A stretch of 23,809 nucleotides of DNA, from the NCBI GenBank assembly GCA_036524155.1, contig DATDCV010000278.1, forward strand, positions 1-23,809. Reading direction: 5' to 3'. The stretch is from DATDCV01 sp036524155. GTDB taxonomy: Bacteria > Verrucomicrobiota > Verrucomicrobiia > Limisphaerales > UBA8199. The translations under genes were made by a program, and so were the position numbers. The stretch's first letter is position 1. The number at the start of each line of letters is the position of its first letter. Below the pieces are notes generated by a model. It did not search any database. It saw nothing but the letters and a program-made list of their open reading frames with translations, and was not told the origin of the DNA. Below, one piece after another: positions 7,801 to 14,859 of this stretch.

Positions 7801-8313
7801 CCAATGTGAATTCGCCGCGACCGCGTAATGCAGCATTACCAGGCCGCCACCGTTCGTGACGAAGTTCAGCAGGCTGTTCCGCAGCACTTGCTCGACGCCC
7901 GTTTTATCCGCGCCGTAACGGCTGAACTCCGGCTTCGCGAGGTCCGCCTCGGTCGGGGTAATCCACGGCCCGGAGCTATTGTTCATCACGATCGCATCAA
8001 AACGCTTGAGACTTTCGGGGAGATAGACTGAGAGGTCATCGCTCACGACCGGTTCGAACGCGCCCGACTTTTTGCCCAGGGCTTCGAGAGCGGCGCTCCC
8101 GTAGGGGATGCAATAGCCTTTGTGAGGGTCCTTTTCCATCAAATGCGCCGGGGTGTTCCAGATCAGAACGCGCCGCGGTTTTTGCGGCATCACTTGAGGT
8201 TTGGCTGGACCGGCCTCAAGAATCTGCCGCGCTTGCGACGCCGGAATTCCCTCCGCTCCCAACAGGTTCGAACCAACCGACAGGAGCGCGAGAAGAACAA
8301 GTCTTGTGGTCAT
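4828..8313 (-). CDS. Secreted ThuA-domain / PQQ-like beta-propeller fusion protein
   Basis: This 1161-residue protein starts with a signal peptide (residues 1-20, ending LLGA). A ThuA-like (trehalose-utilisation type, glutamine-amidotransferase fold) domain spans about 46-296, with NGGGLVMLHYAV, SGHPW and TTFGHRTELFW. A PQQ-like or quinoprotein-type beta-propeller follows at about 318-790. Its repeats include NLYALKAESGDALW (375), SLYGVSAATGKLVW (426), EFYAVSLDDGKVLW (467) and VHCFSAIDGQPVW (508). The remaining 350 residues are mostly helical and not recognised. ThuA domains occur widely in secreted proteins of Verrucomicrobiota and Planctomycetota near sugar genes; their reaction is not well established. 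The gene lies 49 nt behind the Gfo/Idh/MocA gene on the same strand, probably in one operon. Its stop codon is overlapped by the RHS fragment, which marks a rearrangement point. Confidence 0.85.
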   Translation of the reverse strand: MTTRLVLLALLSVGSNLLGAEGIPASQARQILEAGPAKPQVMPQKPRRVLIWNTPAHLMEKDPHKGYCIPYGSAALEALGKKSGAFEPVVSDDLSVYLPESLKRFDAIVMNNSSGPWITPTEADLAKPEFSRYGADKTGVEQVLRNSLLNFVTNGGGLVMLHYAVAANSHWPEFKELCGATFSGHPWNEEIGVTVEEPGSPLLAAFGGRDFRIADEIYEYGKPYDRDRLRVLLSLDPARSNMGVKWINRKDNDFALAWVKSYAKGRVFVTTFGHRTELFWDPRVLRFYLDAVQFATGDLSAPTAPRPDRPDHSRRSGADWPMLHGGPEHSGLTWAGIRPPFSLAWAREIDGERLGTATEPIVYNGTLFVATHAGNLYALKAESGDALWRFQAHGAFLHSPAVGVATLQTGRTSPDGIVVAGNADGSLYGVSAATGKLVWQVPAGHGGFSASPVIDNQTVYIGSRLGEFYAVSLDDGKVLWQQTLGVPIRQTAAVADAKVLVTGEDLRVHCFSAIDGQPVWTSEQLPGQTARDYYPIIIQRNGRNFVIVRTNPILNMGQRIGRDRTMLCRNAEIDDSSWQKLEAWIKSDQARGNPELWAKEQKAILEHLAREPDAQTFFVLDATTGKQPFVTPVLWIAGCQGVGAEPALTPDGRLLVFYRSAYGNWNHGVAPLVALGLLDLDGNKITPLFHQQGAQPQWNCFWGTADESQNFVVAGDTVLIVHQGTLSGFDLKKNQLFPIWGERDTYGGFKNPPWARNEWHGPARSGVAVVGSRIYWQTGSRILCITAGEPAERTADIKPARLAKDVPSSAAPKPPEQTTPEMLRELRQVTESILAERWAPLFTDPGLAGRVFAFQTSGEVFEALAWAYPHLGPDLQAKAKAFLRAEWVEHPPYSARGSYPLNQGARREWFRVRDEYCARLGGDKQPHPFGNLSAVELYAARCAEESLVVKDWPKLKASYDDFSKSGWRLDGAKGDVYANRYLASLLAYKRLAEKAADIAAAREIAPRIEETTQALVAWWTRAAERGTLKTFNQSSELDPFIGKGDGISLAVAPHRHKLALFQDLTPELASLIRARAPQAAQRVWETFAALCPTWHLSGEERQVHFGENFIDPPDFALSGFRALACLEQASPETLAAHVDLPFCQADLYYLIKLAITVEAKP

Positions 8314-8362
8314 TGGGGGTCTCGGATCGGTTCCGGCTGCGAATGCATTCAGGTTTCGGTTT

Positions 8363-9748
8363 TTAAATTCTCCATCCTTTGCGGTATTCGCAGCGCAGGA
8401 GCGCGTCCGCCGCCGAATTGTTCGTCACCTTCAGCGCAGCCGGATCAAACTCCAGTTTGCCCTCGAACTGGGTTGCCACGTTGCCCAGCATGAGGAATTC
8501 ATTCAACGCATCGGCGTAGTCGAAGTTTGCCCAGGCCGCCGGGCCGCCCCGGCACGCGCGCAGCCAGTCCATTTCGTGTCCTTGGGAAGCCTCGACCTTT
8601 TCCGGTCGCTCCGTTTGGACCCCCCTGAATTTTTCCGCCGGGAGCAGACGAAATGTGGCGTTATGTCCGGTGGTGTGAATGGACCCTTTTGTTCCCACAA
8701 TGACCGCCCCCGCGAAGTCGGCCCACTTCTTTTGCTTTTTGTCACCCCAGTCGAGGCCATCATCGACCAATCGCTCGAGCAACTCACGTGAGCCAGGCGC
8801 CCTTCCGTTATGCCAGGTGACCTTGATCGGTGGGAACTCGGCGCGCGGCGGAATCGACCACTCTATCACTTCCCATCGTGGAAAGGACAAGGAGTTGACG
8901 CTCGAAACGCGTGCTTCAACCTGAAGTGCGCAGCCCTTTGGCGCCGCTGCCGGATTCAGCCAGAGATCATGAACTTTCAGAGCCATGAAGGCGAGGTTGG
9001 CGGTGTGTGAGGCCCAATTGCCAAGCTGGGATGTGCCGAATTCGCGCCAGAGGTGGCGGCTCATCCACTCGCGGTTGTAGGGACGAAAGGCGGCTGGCCC
9101 GAGCCACAGGTCCCAGTCGAGGTAGTCCGGGACCGGTTCGGTTTTGTCGGGCGGTTGCTTCCGGTCGGCGCCGCCTGAGTCGTTCCACACGTGCACTTCC
9201 TTGATTTCGCCAAGAGTGCCATCGCGGACGAGTTCAAGCGCGCGGCGAAAAGGTCCGGCGGCGGTGCCCTGGTTACCCATGCTGGTGGCCACCTTCTTAT
9301 CCCGCGCCAGCTTCCGAAGCGCCCGGGATTCATGCAAGGTCCGCGTCAGCGGCTTTTCGCAAAACACCGGCTTGCCGGCCCGAAGCGCCGCCGCCGACAC
9401 CACCGCATGCGTGTGGTCCGGTGTGGCGACGATCACCGCGTCGATGCTCGCGCCCATTTCCTCAAGCAGGCGGCGGAAGTCGCGGAACTTGCGCGCCCGG
9501 GGGAGGCGCTCATAGGCGTCCGGGTTTTTCGTTTCGTCCACATCACAGAGCGCGACCAGGTTCTGGCCCATTCGCGGGATCGCCCCAGTGAACCATTCCC
9601 CGCGGCCACCGACACCCACCAGCGCGATATCCAGCTTGTCATTGGCTTGAGCAGTCCGGACCGACGCCGCTGACTTCAGCAAAAGGACACTGGTTCCACC
9701 GAGTGCCGCAGTTCGGAGAAAACGGCGGCGGTTGAGATGAGCGCTCAT
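8363..9748 (-). CDS. Tat-exported Gfo/Idh/MocA family oxidoreductase
   Basis: The protein has a Tat leader (NRRRFLRTAALGG, residues 6-18) with a hydrophobic stretch up to about 35. A Rossmann NAD(P)-binding motif follows: IALVGVGGRG at 41-50, with the acidic residue ending the second strand in ALCDVDE. The family motif CEKPLTRT is at 130-137, where EKP contains the usual catalytic-site lysine. The C-terminal half is the family's alpha/beta substrate domain, with GTKGSIHTTGH and the ending that positions the last helices. At 461 residues it matches exported family members. These enzymes oxidise or reduce sugars, inositols or their derivatives using tightly bound cofactor. Tat export fits folding with cofactor before transport. 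The gene leads the probable operon with the ThuA/propeller protein. ATG 9748 is the chosen start. Confidence 0.9.
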   Translation of the reverse strand: MSAHLNRRRFLRTAALGGTSVLLLKSAASVRTAQANDKLDIALVGVGGRGEWFTGAIPRMGQNLVALCDVDETKNPDAYERLPRARKFRDFRRLLEEMGASIDAVIVATPDHTHAVVSAAALRAGKPVFCEKPLTRTLHESRALRKLARDKKVATSMGNQGTAAGPFRRALELVRDGTLGEIKEVHVWNDSGGADRKQPPDKTEPVPDYLDWDLWLGPAAFRPYNREWMSRHLWREFGTSQLGNWASHTANLAFMALKVHDLWLNPAAAPKGCALQVEARVSSVNSLSFPRWEVIEWSIPPRAEFPPIKVTWHNGRAPGSRELLERLVDDGLDWGDKKQKKWADFAGAVIVGTKGSIHTTGHNATFRLLPAEKFRGVQTERPEKVEASQGHEMDWLRACRGGPAAWANFDYADALNEFLMLGNVATQFEGKLEFDPAALKVTNNSAADALLRCEYRKGWRI

Positions 9749-9848
9749 GTGTCAAGATTCACACCCGACTACTGCAGGAATCAAATAAATTCCGAAACCG
9801 AGAGGCGATTGCAGAACCAAGTCGCTGGTTTTTTTTTGGACGTTTTGT

Positions 9849-9977
9849 TCCCCCTCACCCCGACCCTCTCCTCGAGGAGAGGGGGAACCGTCGGCAGCGC
9901 TGCCGCATGCGTGGGGCGCTAAGCATTTGGGAAACGGCCCGAGGAACTCCCTCTCCTCGGGGTCGGGGTGAGGGGGA
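9849..9977. repeat. Inverted-repeat (MITE/REP-like) element
   Basis: The outer arms 9849-9864 and 9962-9977 are a perfect 16-bp inverted repeat (TCCCCCTCACCCCGAC and its complement). The left arm runs into a perfect 20-bp palindrome at 9864-9883, and a related CCCTCTCCTCGGGG stretch is at about 9949-9962. Sequences of the CCCTCACCCCGACCCTCTCC type are familiar as scattered palindromic repeats in many bacterial genomes. It has no coding capacity. Confidence 0.75.
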
Positions 9978-10046
9978 ATGGGGGGTACCTTTCCAGCGGT
10001 CGGAGTTCTGCAACTGTCTGCCTAGTAAGACCTCAGTTTCTTACGG

Positions 10047-10079
10047 CGGAGTGCGCCCGGGGACGGACGCACTCCGGGC
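10047..10079. promoter_or_regulatory. Hairpin in the MFS gene leader
   Basis: CGGAGTGCG at 10047-10055 and CGCACTCCG at 10068-10076 form a 9-bp stem with a 12-nt loop, 45 nt before the MFS start codon. Within it, GCCCGG at about 10054-10060 could instead pair with CCGGGC at 10074-10079, so two alternative stems are possible. It could be an operator, an RNA leader structure or a repeat remnant. There is no direct evidence for regulation. Confidence 0.35.
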
Positions 10080-10109
10080 ATTTCACTGACCCATTACAAA
10101 TCCCCGCCC

Positions 10110-10114
10110 GGAGG
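10110..10114 (+). promoter_or_regulatory. Ribosome binding site deciding the MFS start
   Basis: GGAGG lies 6 nt upstream of ATG 10121. The frame is open further upstream to 9968 through the repeat region, so this site decides in favour of 10121. It is unusually strong compared with the weak or absent sites elsewhere in this window. Confidence 0.7.
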
Positions 10115-10120
10115 CTTGCC

Positions 10121-11428
10121 ATGCGGCGGATATTCCTGCGAGCATGGGGCCGCTACAACATGCAAGCCACCGTCCAGGCAGGATCTCCGTCCGCAAAACC
10201 CGTTTCGTTGACCCGCAACGAATGGCTGGTGCTCGTCGCGGCGTTCCTGGGCTGGATGTTTGACGGCGTCGAGCAAGGGGTTTTTCCGCTCGTAGCCCGG
10301 CCGGCGCTGCAGGATCTGCTCGGGGTGGAGGCCGACAAGCTAATCGGCCCATGGATGGGATACATTACCGCGGCTTTTCTGTTGGGCGCCGCTGGGGGCG
10401 GGTTGGTGTTCGGATGGTTGGGCGACCGAATTGGCCGGGTGCGAGCGATGATTTTCAGCATTTTGGCTTATTCGTTGTTTACCGGGTGCTGCTATTTTGC
10501 GCAGGCGGCGTGGCAGTTGGGGGTCTTTCGGTTTCTGGCCGCTATCGGTATGGGTGGCGAGTGGTCGCTCGGCGTCGCGCTCGTGATGGAGTGCTGGCCG
10601 GAAAAGCACCGGCCGATGCTGGCCGGCGCGATTGGAGCGGCTTCGAACGTGGGATTCGGGCTGCTGGGTGCCCTGGGGCTTGTGTTCGAGGTCAGCCGGG
10701 GTTCGTGGCGCTGGGTGATGCTGGCCGGCGCTGCTCCGGCGTTGCTGGCGCTCTTTATCGCCCGCTGGGTGCCGGAGTCTGAGCGCTGGAAGAATTCCGT
10801 CAAGGAAACCGACTCGAGGCCTATTCGGGAAATCTTCTCCGGGAAGTTGCTGAGACGAACACTGCTGGGTTTATGCTTTGCCGCGATTGTTTTGATCGGC
10901 ACCTGGGGATCGGTGCAGTGGCTGCCGATGTGGGCTGATCAGTTGACCGGCGGCAAGGTGCAGCATGCCAAGGCGCTGGCGCAACTTCTTATCGCGGTGG
11001 GCGCGATCATCGGCTGCCTGGTTGGCCCCCTGGTCGGTGGGCGCTTCGGACGTCGGCCTGCTTATTTCTTGTTATGTCTGTGCTCGTTGTTGTCGTGCGC
11101 ATTCCTGTTCCGAACGGTGAACCAATACGGAGCTCTGTTTCTTTTCATGATGCTGTTGGTCGGCGGCTCTACCGCCGCATTCTACGGTTGGTTCCCTTTG
11201 TACCTGCCGGAGCTATTCCCGACGCGAGTCCGCGCTACAGGGCAGGGGTTCTGCTACAATTTCGGGCGCATCCTGGCGGCCGTGGGGGCGATTGAGACAG
11301 GCCAGTTGCTCAAGTTTTACGAAGGCAGCTATGCGCGCGCCGGCGCGGCAATCACGTTGATCTACCTTTTGGGGATGGTGCTGATCTGGTTCGGCCCCGA
11401 GACCAGGGGCAGGCCATTGCCGGAGTAG
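10121..11428 (+). CDS. MFS transporter (sugar-acid / sialate-aromatic acid type)
   Basis: This 435-residue integral membrane protein has about 12 hydrophobic segments. The major-facilitator signature between TM2 and TM3 is present (GWLGDRIGRVRAM), with a second copy in the C-terminal half (GPLVGGRFGRRPAY). The N-terminal WMFDGVEQGVF, GMGGEWSLG after TM4, LPELFPTRVRATGQG and the final PETRG are typical of the sugar-porter and SHS/AAHS-type proton symporters for sugar acids, sialate or aromatic acids. The start at 10121 is chosen because GGAGG lies at 10110-10114, 6 nt upstream, the best ribosome binding site in the window. The enolase-superfamily gene follows after 31 nt, so the transporter probably imports its substrate. 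The substrate cannot be read from the sequence. Confidence 0.88.
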   Translation: MRRIFLRAWGRYNMQATVQAGSPSAKPVSLTRNEWLVLVAAFLGWMFDGVEQGVFPLVARPALQDLLGVEADKLIGPWMGYITAAFLLGAAGGGLVFGWLGDRIGRVRAMIFSILAYSLFTGCCYFAQAAWQLGVFRFLAAIGMGGEWSLGVALVMECWPEKHRPMLAGAIGAASNVGFGLLGALGLVFEVSRGSWRWVMLAGAAPALLALFIARWVPESERWKNSVKETDSRPIREIFSGKLLRRTLLGLCFAAIVLIGTWGSVQWLPMWADQLTGGKVQHAKALAQLLIAVGAIIGCLVGPLVGGRFGRRPAYFLLCLCSLLSCAFLFRTVNQYGALFLFMMLLVGGSTAAFYGWFPLYLPELFPTRVRATGQGFCYNFGRILAAVGAIETGQLLKFYEGSYARAGAAITLIYLLGMVLIWFGPETRGRPLPE

Positions 11429-11459
11429 CGGGTTGGGCGGACGGCTCGCGGGTTTTCTT

Positions 11460-12854
11460 ATGAGTCTATCGATCAGCCGGGTGACGGGTGTGCGGCTCTA
11501 CTTCATTCCAGTCCAGACGCGGGTGCCGCTGAAGTTCGGGCCCGAAACGCTGACCTCGGTCACATGCGCGCGCGTCGCCCTCGAGATTGTCGATGACGAT
11601 GGGCATCGCGCCGAGGGGTGGGGAGAAACACCCTTGAGCGTGCAATGGGTGTGGCCGAGCGCATCGCCCTATGAACCGCGGCACCAGGCGCTGAAAGAAT
11701 TCTGCCGCCGACTTGCCGCCGCCTGGGTGGGCTTTGCGGAATCGGGACACCCGCTCGAGGTCGGCTATCGCTTCCAGGAGCATGTCCTCAGGGGCGCCCT
11801 GGCCGCCTTCAATCGAGGGTGGCAACCCGCCGAGCAGATGCCCTGGCTCGCCGCGCTCGTTTGCAGCTCCCCCTTTGATATCGCCTTGCACGATGCGTTC
11901 GGGAAACTGGTCGGACGGCCTGTTTACGCGACCTACGGTCCAAAATTTCTGCGCTCGGACCTGAGTGCCTTCCTCGAACCCGCTGAGGGATCCCAGGTCT
12001 CCTTTCGCAATCGCTTTCCTTCCGAATTCCTCGCGCCGGAGCCAGCCCGCCAACTAGCGGCCTGGCACCTCGTTGGCGGCCTCGACCTGCTTGAACCTTG
12101 CCAACTCCGGGGCGACGAACCTCAGGACGGCCACCCGGTCGTGCTAACCGACTGGATCGAGCGTGACGGTTTGAACTGCCTGAAAGTAAAACTGCGCGGA
12201 AACGATGCACCGTGGGATTACGGGCGCCTGGTTGAGGTCGGCCGGATTGCGCAAATGCGCAGAGTCGATTGGCTCAGCGCGGATTTCAACTGCACGGTGA
12301 AGGACCCCGCGTATGTGACCGAGATACTGGATCGACTGCGCTCGGCTCACGTCGAGATTTTCAAGAAGCTGCTCTACGTCGAGCAACCCTTTCCCTATGA
12401 GCTCGAGATCCATCGCATCGACGTCCACAGCGTCTCGATCCGCAAGCCGTTGTTCCTGGACGAAAGCGCGCACGACTGGCGGATGGTGCGACTTGGGCGC
12501 GAGTTAGGCTGGACAGGGGTGGCGCTGAAGACCTGCAAAACACAGACCGGAGCGATCCTCAGCGCGTGCTGGGCAAAAGCACACGGCATGAGCCTTATGG
12601 TGCAGGACCTGACCAACCCGATGCTGGCCCAGATTCCCCACGTGCTGCTCGCTGCTCACGTCGGCACGATCATGGGGGTCGAGACCAATGCGATGCAGTT
12701 TTATCCCGCGGTATCGGCGCCTGAAGCGGAGGTGCATCCGGGACTCTACCAACGTCGCGCCGGCATGGTCGATCTTTCTACTATAAAGGGACCCGGTTTT
12801 GGTTACCGGCTCGAGGAAATCAAGCGAGGGTTGCCGGAACCTGTGTTCCCGTAG
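11460..12854 (+). CDS. Enolase-superfamily enzyme (mandelate racemase / muconate lactonizing type)
   Basis: This 464-residue protein has the two-domain enolase fold: an N-terminal capping domain (about 1-150) and a TIM barrel. The catalytic layout is complete: KVK at 242-244 (KxK base), metal ligands D275, E308 and D334/E335, and a lysine at K357 on the opposite side. These are the landmarks of the muconate lactonizing or dipeptide-epimerase-like subgroup. Such enzymes abstract a proton next to a carboxylate, catalysing epimerisation, dehydration or cycloisomerisation. It is longer than most members (about 350-400), with extra sequence around 160-235. ATG 11460 is preferred over TTG 11433 because the conserved sequence begins soon after it. 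It follows the MFS gene by 31 nt and may act on the imported acid. No signal peptide is seen, so it should be cytoplasmic. Confidence 0.85.
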   Translation: MSLSISRVTGVRLYFIPVQTRVPLKFGPETLTSVTCARVALEIVDDDGHRAEGWGETPLSVQWVWPSASPYEPRHQALKEFCRRLAAAWVGFAESGHPLEVGYRFQEHVLRGALAAFNRGWQPAEQMPWLAALVCSSPFDIALHDAFGKLVGRPVYATYGPKFLRSDLSAFLEPAEGSQVSFRNRFPSEFLAPEPARQLAAWHLVGGLDLLEPCQLRGDEPQDGHPVVLTDWIERDGLNCLKVKLRGNDAPWDYGRLVEVGRIAQMRRVDWLSADFNCTVKDPAYVTEILDRLRSAHVEIFKKLLYVEQPFPYELEIHRIDVHSVSIRKPLFLDESAHDWRMVRLGRELGWTGVALKTCKTQTGAILSACWAKAHGMSLMVQDLTNPMLAQIPHVLLAAHVGTIMGVETNAMQFYPAVSAPEAEVHPGLYQRRAGMVDLSTIKGPGFGYRLEEIKRGLPEPVFP

Positions 12855-12901
12855 GACAGACCTGCTGCCTGTGTCTGACGGTTCGGCTGTGCTGGTGGCG
12901 A

Positions 12902-12916
12902 CCGGCAGGATGCCGG
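12902..12916. terminator. Hairpin between converging genes
   Basis: CCGGCA-GGA-TGCCGG forms a 6-bp stem with a 3-nt loop, just after the stop of the minus-strand gene (12919) and 48 nt after the stop of the enolase-like gene. It lacks a U tract on either strand, so it may be a repeat remnant rather than a true intrinsic terminator. Confidence 0.35.
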
Positions 12917-12918
12917 GC

Positions 12919-13905
12919 CTACGCCAGCCACTCACGCTCGCGGTTCTGACTTTTTTTGAGGACTTCGTTGACCACCGCAACGTCCTCGGCGACCTGGAAA
13001 TCGAACATGCCGACGGCGATGAAATCGGCGCCGTTATCAAACGCATACTGGAAGCCGGCGCGCGGCGTGATGGCGCCGGCGGCCAGGACTTTGTAGGCAA
13101 TCCAGGGGCGCTTCAGCTCGGACATATAGCCGATCGTTTCCTTTGGGTCCATGCACCAGTAGTTATCGACGCCGTAGTTGTCGATGACCTCCTTCATTTG
13201 CTCGGGCCGGCGTTTCGACCAGTAGTTGGTGTCATGCAGCGTCTTCATGTAAAAATCGGGCGCCAGCCCCGCCTTCTCCACCGCCATCACTGTGCGCAAT
13301 TCGTGCCCAGCGACGCCTGCAACCAGTCCGGCGTCCCGTATGTTTGCCAGGAGTTCGCCGATGAGTTTTACATCCCCTTCGCGAGTCCAGGCGTCGCCCA
13401 GGTTCCCGAGTAGGAAAGCCCCGATGGCGCCCGCGTCTTTGGCCTGTTTGACGTCGGTTTTCAAGTCGTCTTTGGCCGGCCCGAGCTGCGCCAGGTATTG
13501 CAGCTTGCCACCGCGCGCACGGTATTTCTCATAGAGGCCGACGGCCCGTTTGTCCGACGGATTAACGATCATGGTGTTAACGCCGTACTGTTCGGACAGG
13601 GCCCAGGTCTCGAGGATCTTCTCGTCTGAAAAATAGTGCTTGAGGACCTCGGACACGTAGATCAGATCGCGGCTGTGGGCATAGCCGCTAATGAGGTTGC
13701 CACCGCAAATCAACCGGCTGATTTTGATTTTGCCGATAGTTCCGGTGGGGACTGTGCCTTTAGGTGTCGCCGCGGAAGGCGCCGGCGAGCCCTCGGCCTG
13801 TTGAGCGGCAAGCGCGTATTCCTCCAGGCTGCTGACTAACGGCGCGGCGACCGCCACGGTCGCTGATGTTTTCAGGAAGTTTCGTCGGCTGGTGTTGAGT
13901 TTCAT
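12919..13905 (-). CDS. Tat-exported aldo/keto-reductase-like TIM-barrel protein
   Basis: This 328-residue protein begins with a Tat leader (SRRNFLKTS, then a hydrophobic stretch VAVAAPLVSSL). ATG 13905 is chosen because it places the twin arginines near the N-terminus; the frame is open to 13959. The mature part starts with KISRLICGGNLISGYAHSRD, similar to the first strand of aldo/keto reductases. It continues with alternating strands and helices of a TIM barrel (YLAQLGP, IGAFLLGNLGD, LVAGVAGHE, PWIAYKVLAAGAITP, ADFIAVGMFDFQV). The usual AKR catalytic tetrad could not be assigned with confidence, so activity is uncertain. It may bind sugars or act as an oxidoreductase outside the cytoplasm. 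It converges on the enolase-like gene and does not share its operon. Confidence 0.7.
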   Translation of the reverse strand: MKLNTSRRNFLKTSATVAVAAPLVSSLEEYALAAQQAEGSPAPSAATPKGTVPTGTIGKIKISRLICGGNLISGYAHSRDLIYVSEVLKHYFSDEKILETWALSEQYGVNTMIVNPSDKRAVGLYEKYRARGGKLQYLAQLGPAKDDLKTDVKQAKDAGAIGAFLLGNLGDAWTREGDVKLIGELLANIRDAGLVAGVAGHELRTVMAVEKAGLAPDFYMKTLHDTNYWSKRRPEQMKEVIDNYGVDNYWCMDPKETIGYMSELKRPWIAYKVLAAGAITPRAGFQYAFDNGADFIAVGMFDFQVAEDVAVVNEVLKKSQNREREWLA

Positions 13906-14075
13906 AATCGGGGCTCCGGCCACACCCCCCCTTGTCTCAATTTGCTTTTGGTATGTCAAGCAAATGCCCGTGGCGAAAGCGCACAGCCCGCTTTACCCTT
14001 CGTACAGGGAAATATCGATCAGTCCCGCACCGGCCCAAATCGACTGTTCACTAAATGGCCTGCGCTCGGACTGAA

Positions 14076-14270
14076 CTATTCGTTGAGCCCCCAATGCCGC
14101 ACATAGGAAACCTCCTCGCGCGCGAGGATTTCCACTAGCACCTCGGTTTTCGCCAACGCGCGGCCCTCGATTTGCTCAAGCGAAAGCTCGAGCGGTTTGA
14201 CTTGTCGGGTGTGTTTCCGCGCCTTGTCCAACTCGATCGGGTCGGCTGCTCTGGTAACGGTCTTTTTCAT
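14076..14270 (-). CDS. Small conserved-looking hypothetical protein
   Basis: This 64-residue protein of unrecognised family is charged, has no membrane segment and contains a helix-prone LELSLEQIEGRALAKTEVLVEILAREE. An AG-rich stretch (GGAGAGGA) about 6-13 nt before the ATG at 14270 is a credible ribosome binding site, which is the main reason for calling it real. It lies 170 nt upstream of the Tat TIM-barrel gene on the same strand. Function cannot be stated. Confidence 0.5.
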   Translation of the reverse strand: MKKTVTRAADPIELDKARKHTRQVKPLELSLEQIEGRALAKTEVLVEILAREEVSYVRHWGLNE

Positions 14271-14370
14271 CTTCAGTCCTCTCCGTGCCTACCCTGATAT
14301 CCCGGCATCTTCAGTGTCAGAGGGTTAGACAGGGCCGACCGAGGGACTGCACGATGAAAAAATGCAAAAG

Positions 14371-14390
14371 TTATTCACAGCTTATCCACC
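14371..14390. promoter_or_regulatory. Pair of DnaA-box-like sites
   Basis: TTATTCACA at 14371-14379 matches the DnaA-box consensus TTATNCACA exactly. TTATCCACC at 14382-14390 matches at eight of nine positions. They are in the same orientation, 11 bp apart, in a locally AT-richer gap between two small minus-strand genes. They could bind DnaA as a regulatory or titration site. Two sites alone do not show an origin, and no dnaA, dnaN or AT-rich unwinding region is visible. Confidence 0.4.
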
Positions 14391-14417
14391 AGACTCCTCG
14401 CCGCGCCGCTCTCGAGC

Positions 14418-14654
14418 TCAACCGCGATCGATGAACGCCAGTGCCTCGTTGGGTTCGCCTAGAAACAATGTCGCGCCGTCATCGTCGCAGAACAGCACGC
14501 CACGCTCCGACCCGGTGTAGTCTTCATAGCCTGGCGCAAACTCCTCCGTGTCGCCATCGCTGACAAAGACGACCGTGCCAAAGTTGCCGTTATACTGGAC
14601 GCGATCGCCGGCATGAACGTCTTCACCGGAAATGTAATGAAGTCCGAGGTCCAT
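14418..14654 (-). CDS. Small acidic hypothetical protein, possibly SH3-like
   Basis: This 78-residue acidic protein consists mostly of predicted beta strands: EDVHAGDRVQYNGNFGTVVFVSDGD, then GYEDYTGSERGVLFCDDDGATLFLGEPNEALAFIDR. The spacing of short strands around GDRVQYNGNFGTVVFV suggests a small SH3-like barrel. No signal peptide or membrane segment is present. Small proteins of this appearance can be immunity proteins or binding modules, but nothing around it supports a specific role. ATG 14654 is the only sensible start; the ribosome binding site is weak. Confidence 0.6.
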   Translation of the reverse strand: MDLGLHYISGEDVHAGDRVQYNGNFGTVVFVSDGDTEEFAPGYEDYTGSERGVLFCDDDGATLFLGEPNEALAFIDRG

Positions 14655-14859
14655 AGATGTCGCGGTGTTTTAAATCGGTGATTAATTCTCAATACCATAA
14701 GAGTGGGGGCGTGACAATCATTCAGTCGAGAAAACACATAATGGAACGGGCCCGAACCCGGGGGTCCAATCCCGGGGTGCGTTGCATGCGGAATGGACAT
14801 CCACCGGATTGCGGGATAAAACAAGGGCCACGAAGATGGAACTTGACCGAAGCTAACCG

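Larger units (their letters stand above)
9749..10120. other. Gene-free divergent intergenic region
   Basis: This 372-bp region separates the minus-strand Gfo/Idh/MocA gene from the plus-strand MFS gene, so both promoters should lie here. It holds the large inverted repeat at 9849-9977 and the hairpin at 10047-10076, described separately. No coding sequence or clear -35/-10 boxes were recognised. Confidence 0.6.

Noticed and set aside
14745..14785. tRNA T-arm-like hairpin (CCCGGG stem around GTCCAAT)
   Set aside because: No matching acceptor, D or anticodon arms were found on either side, so it is not a tRNA.
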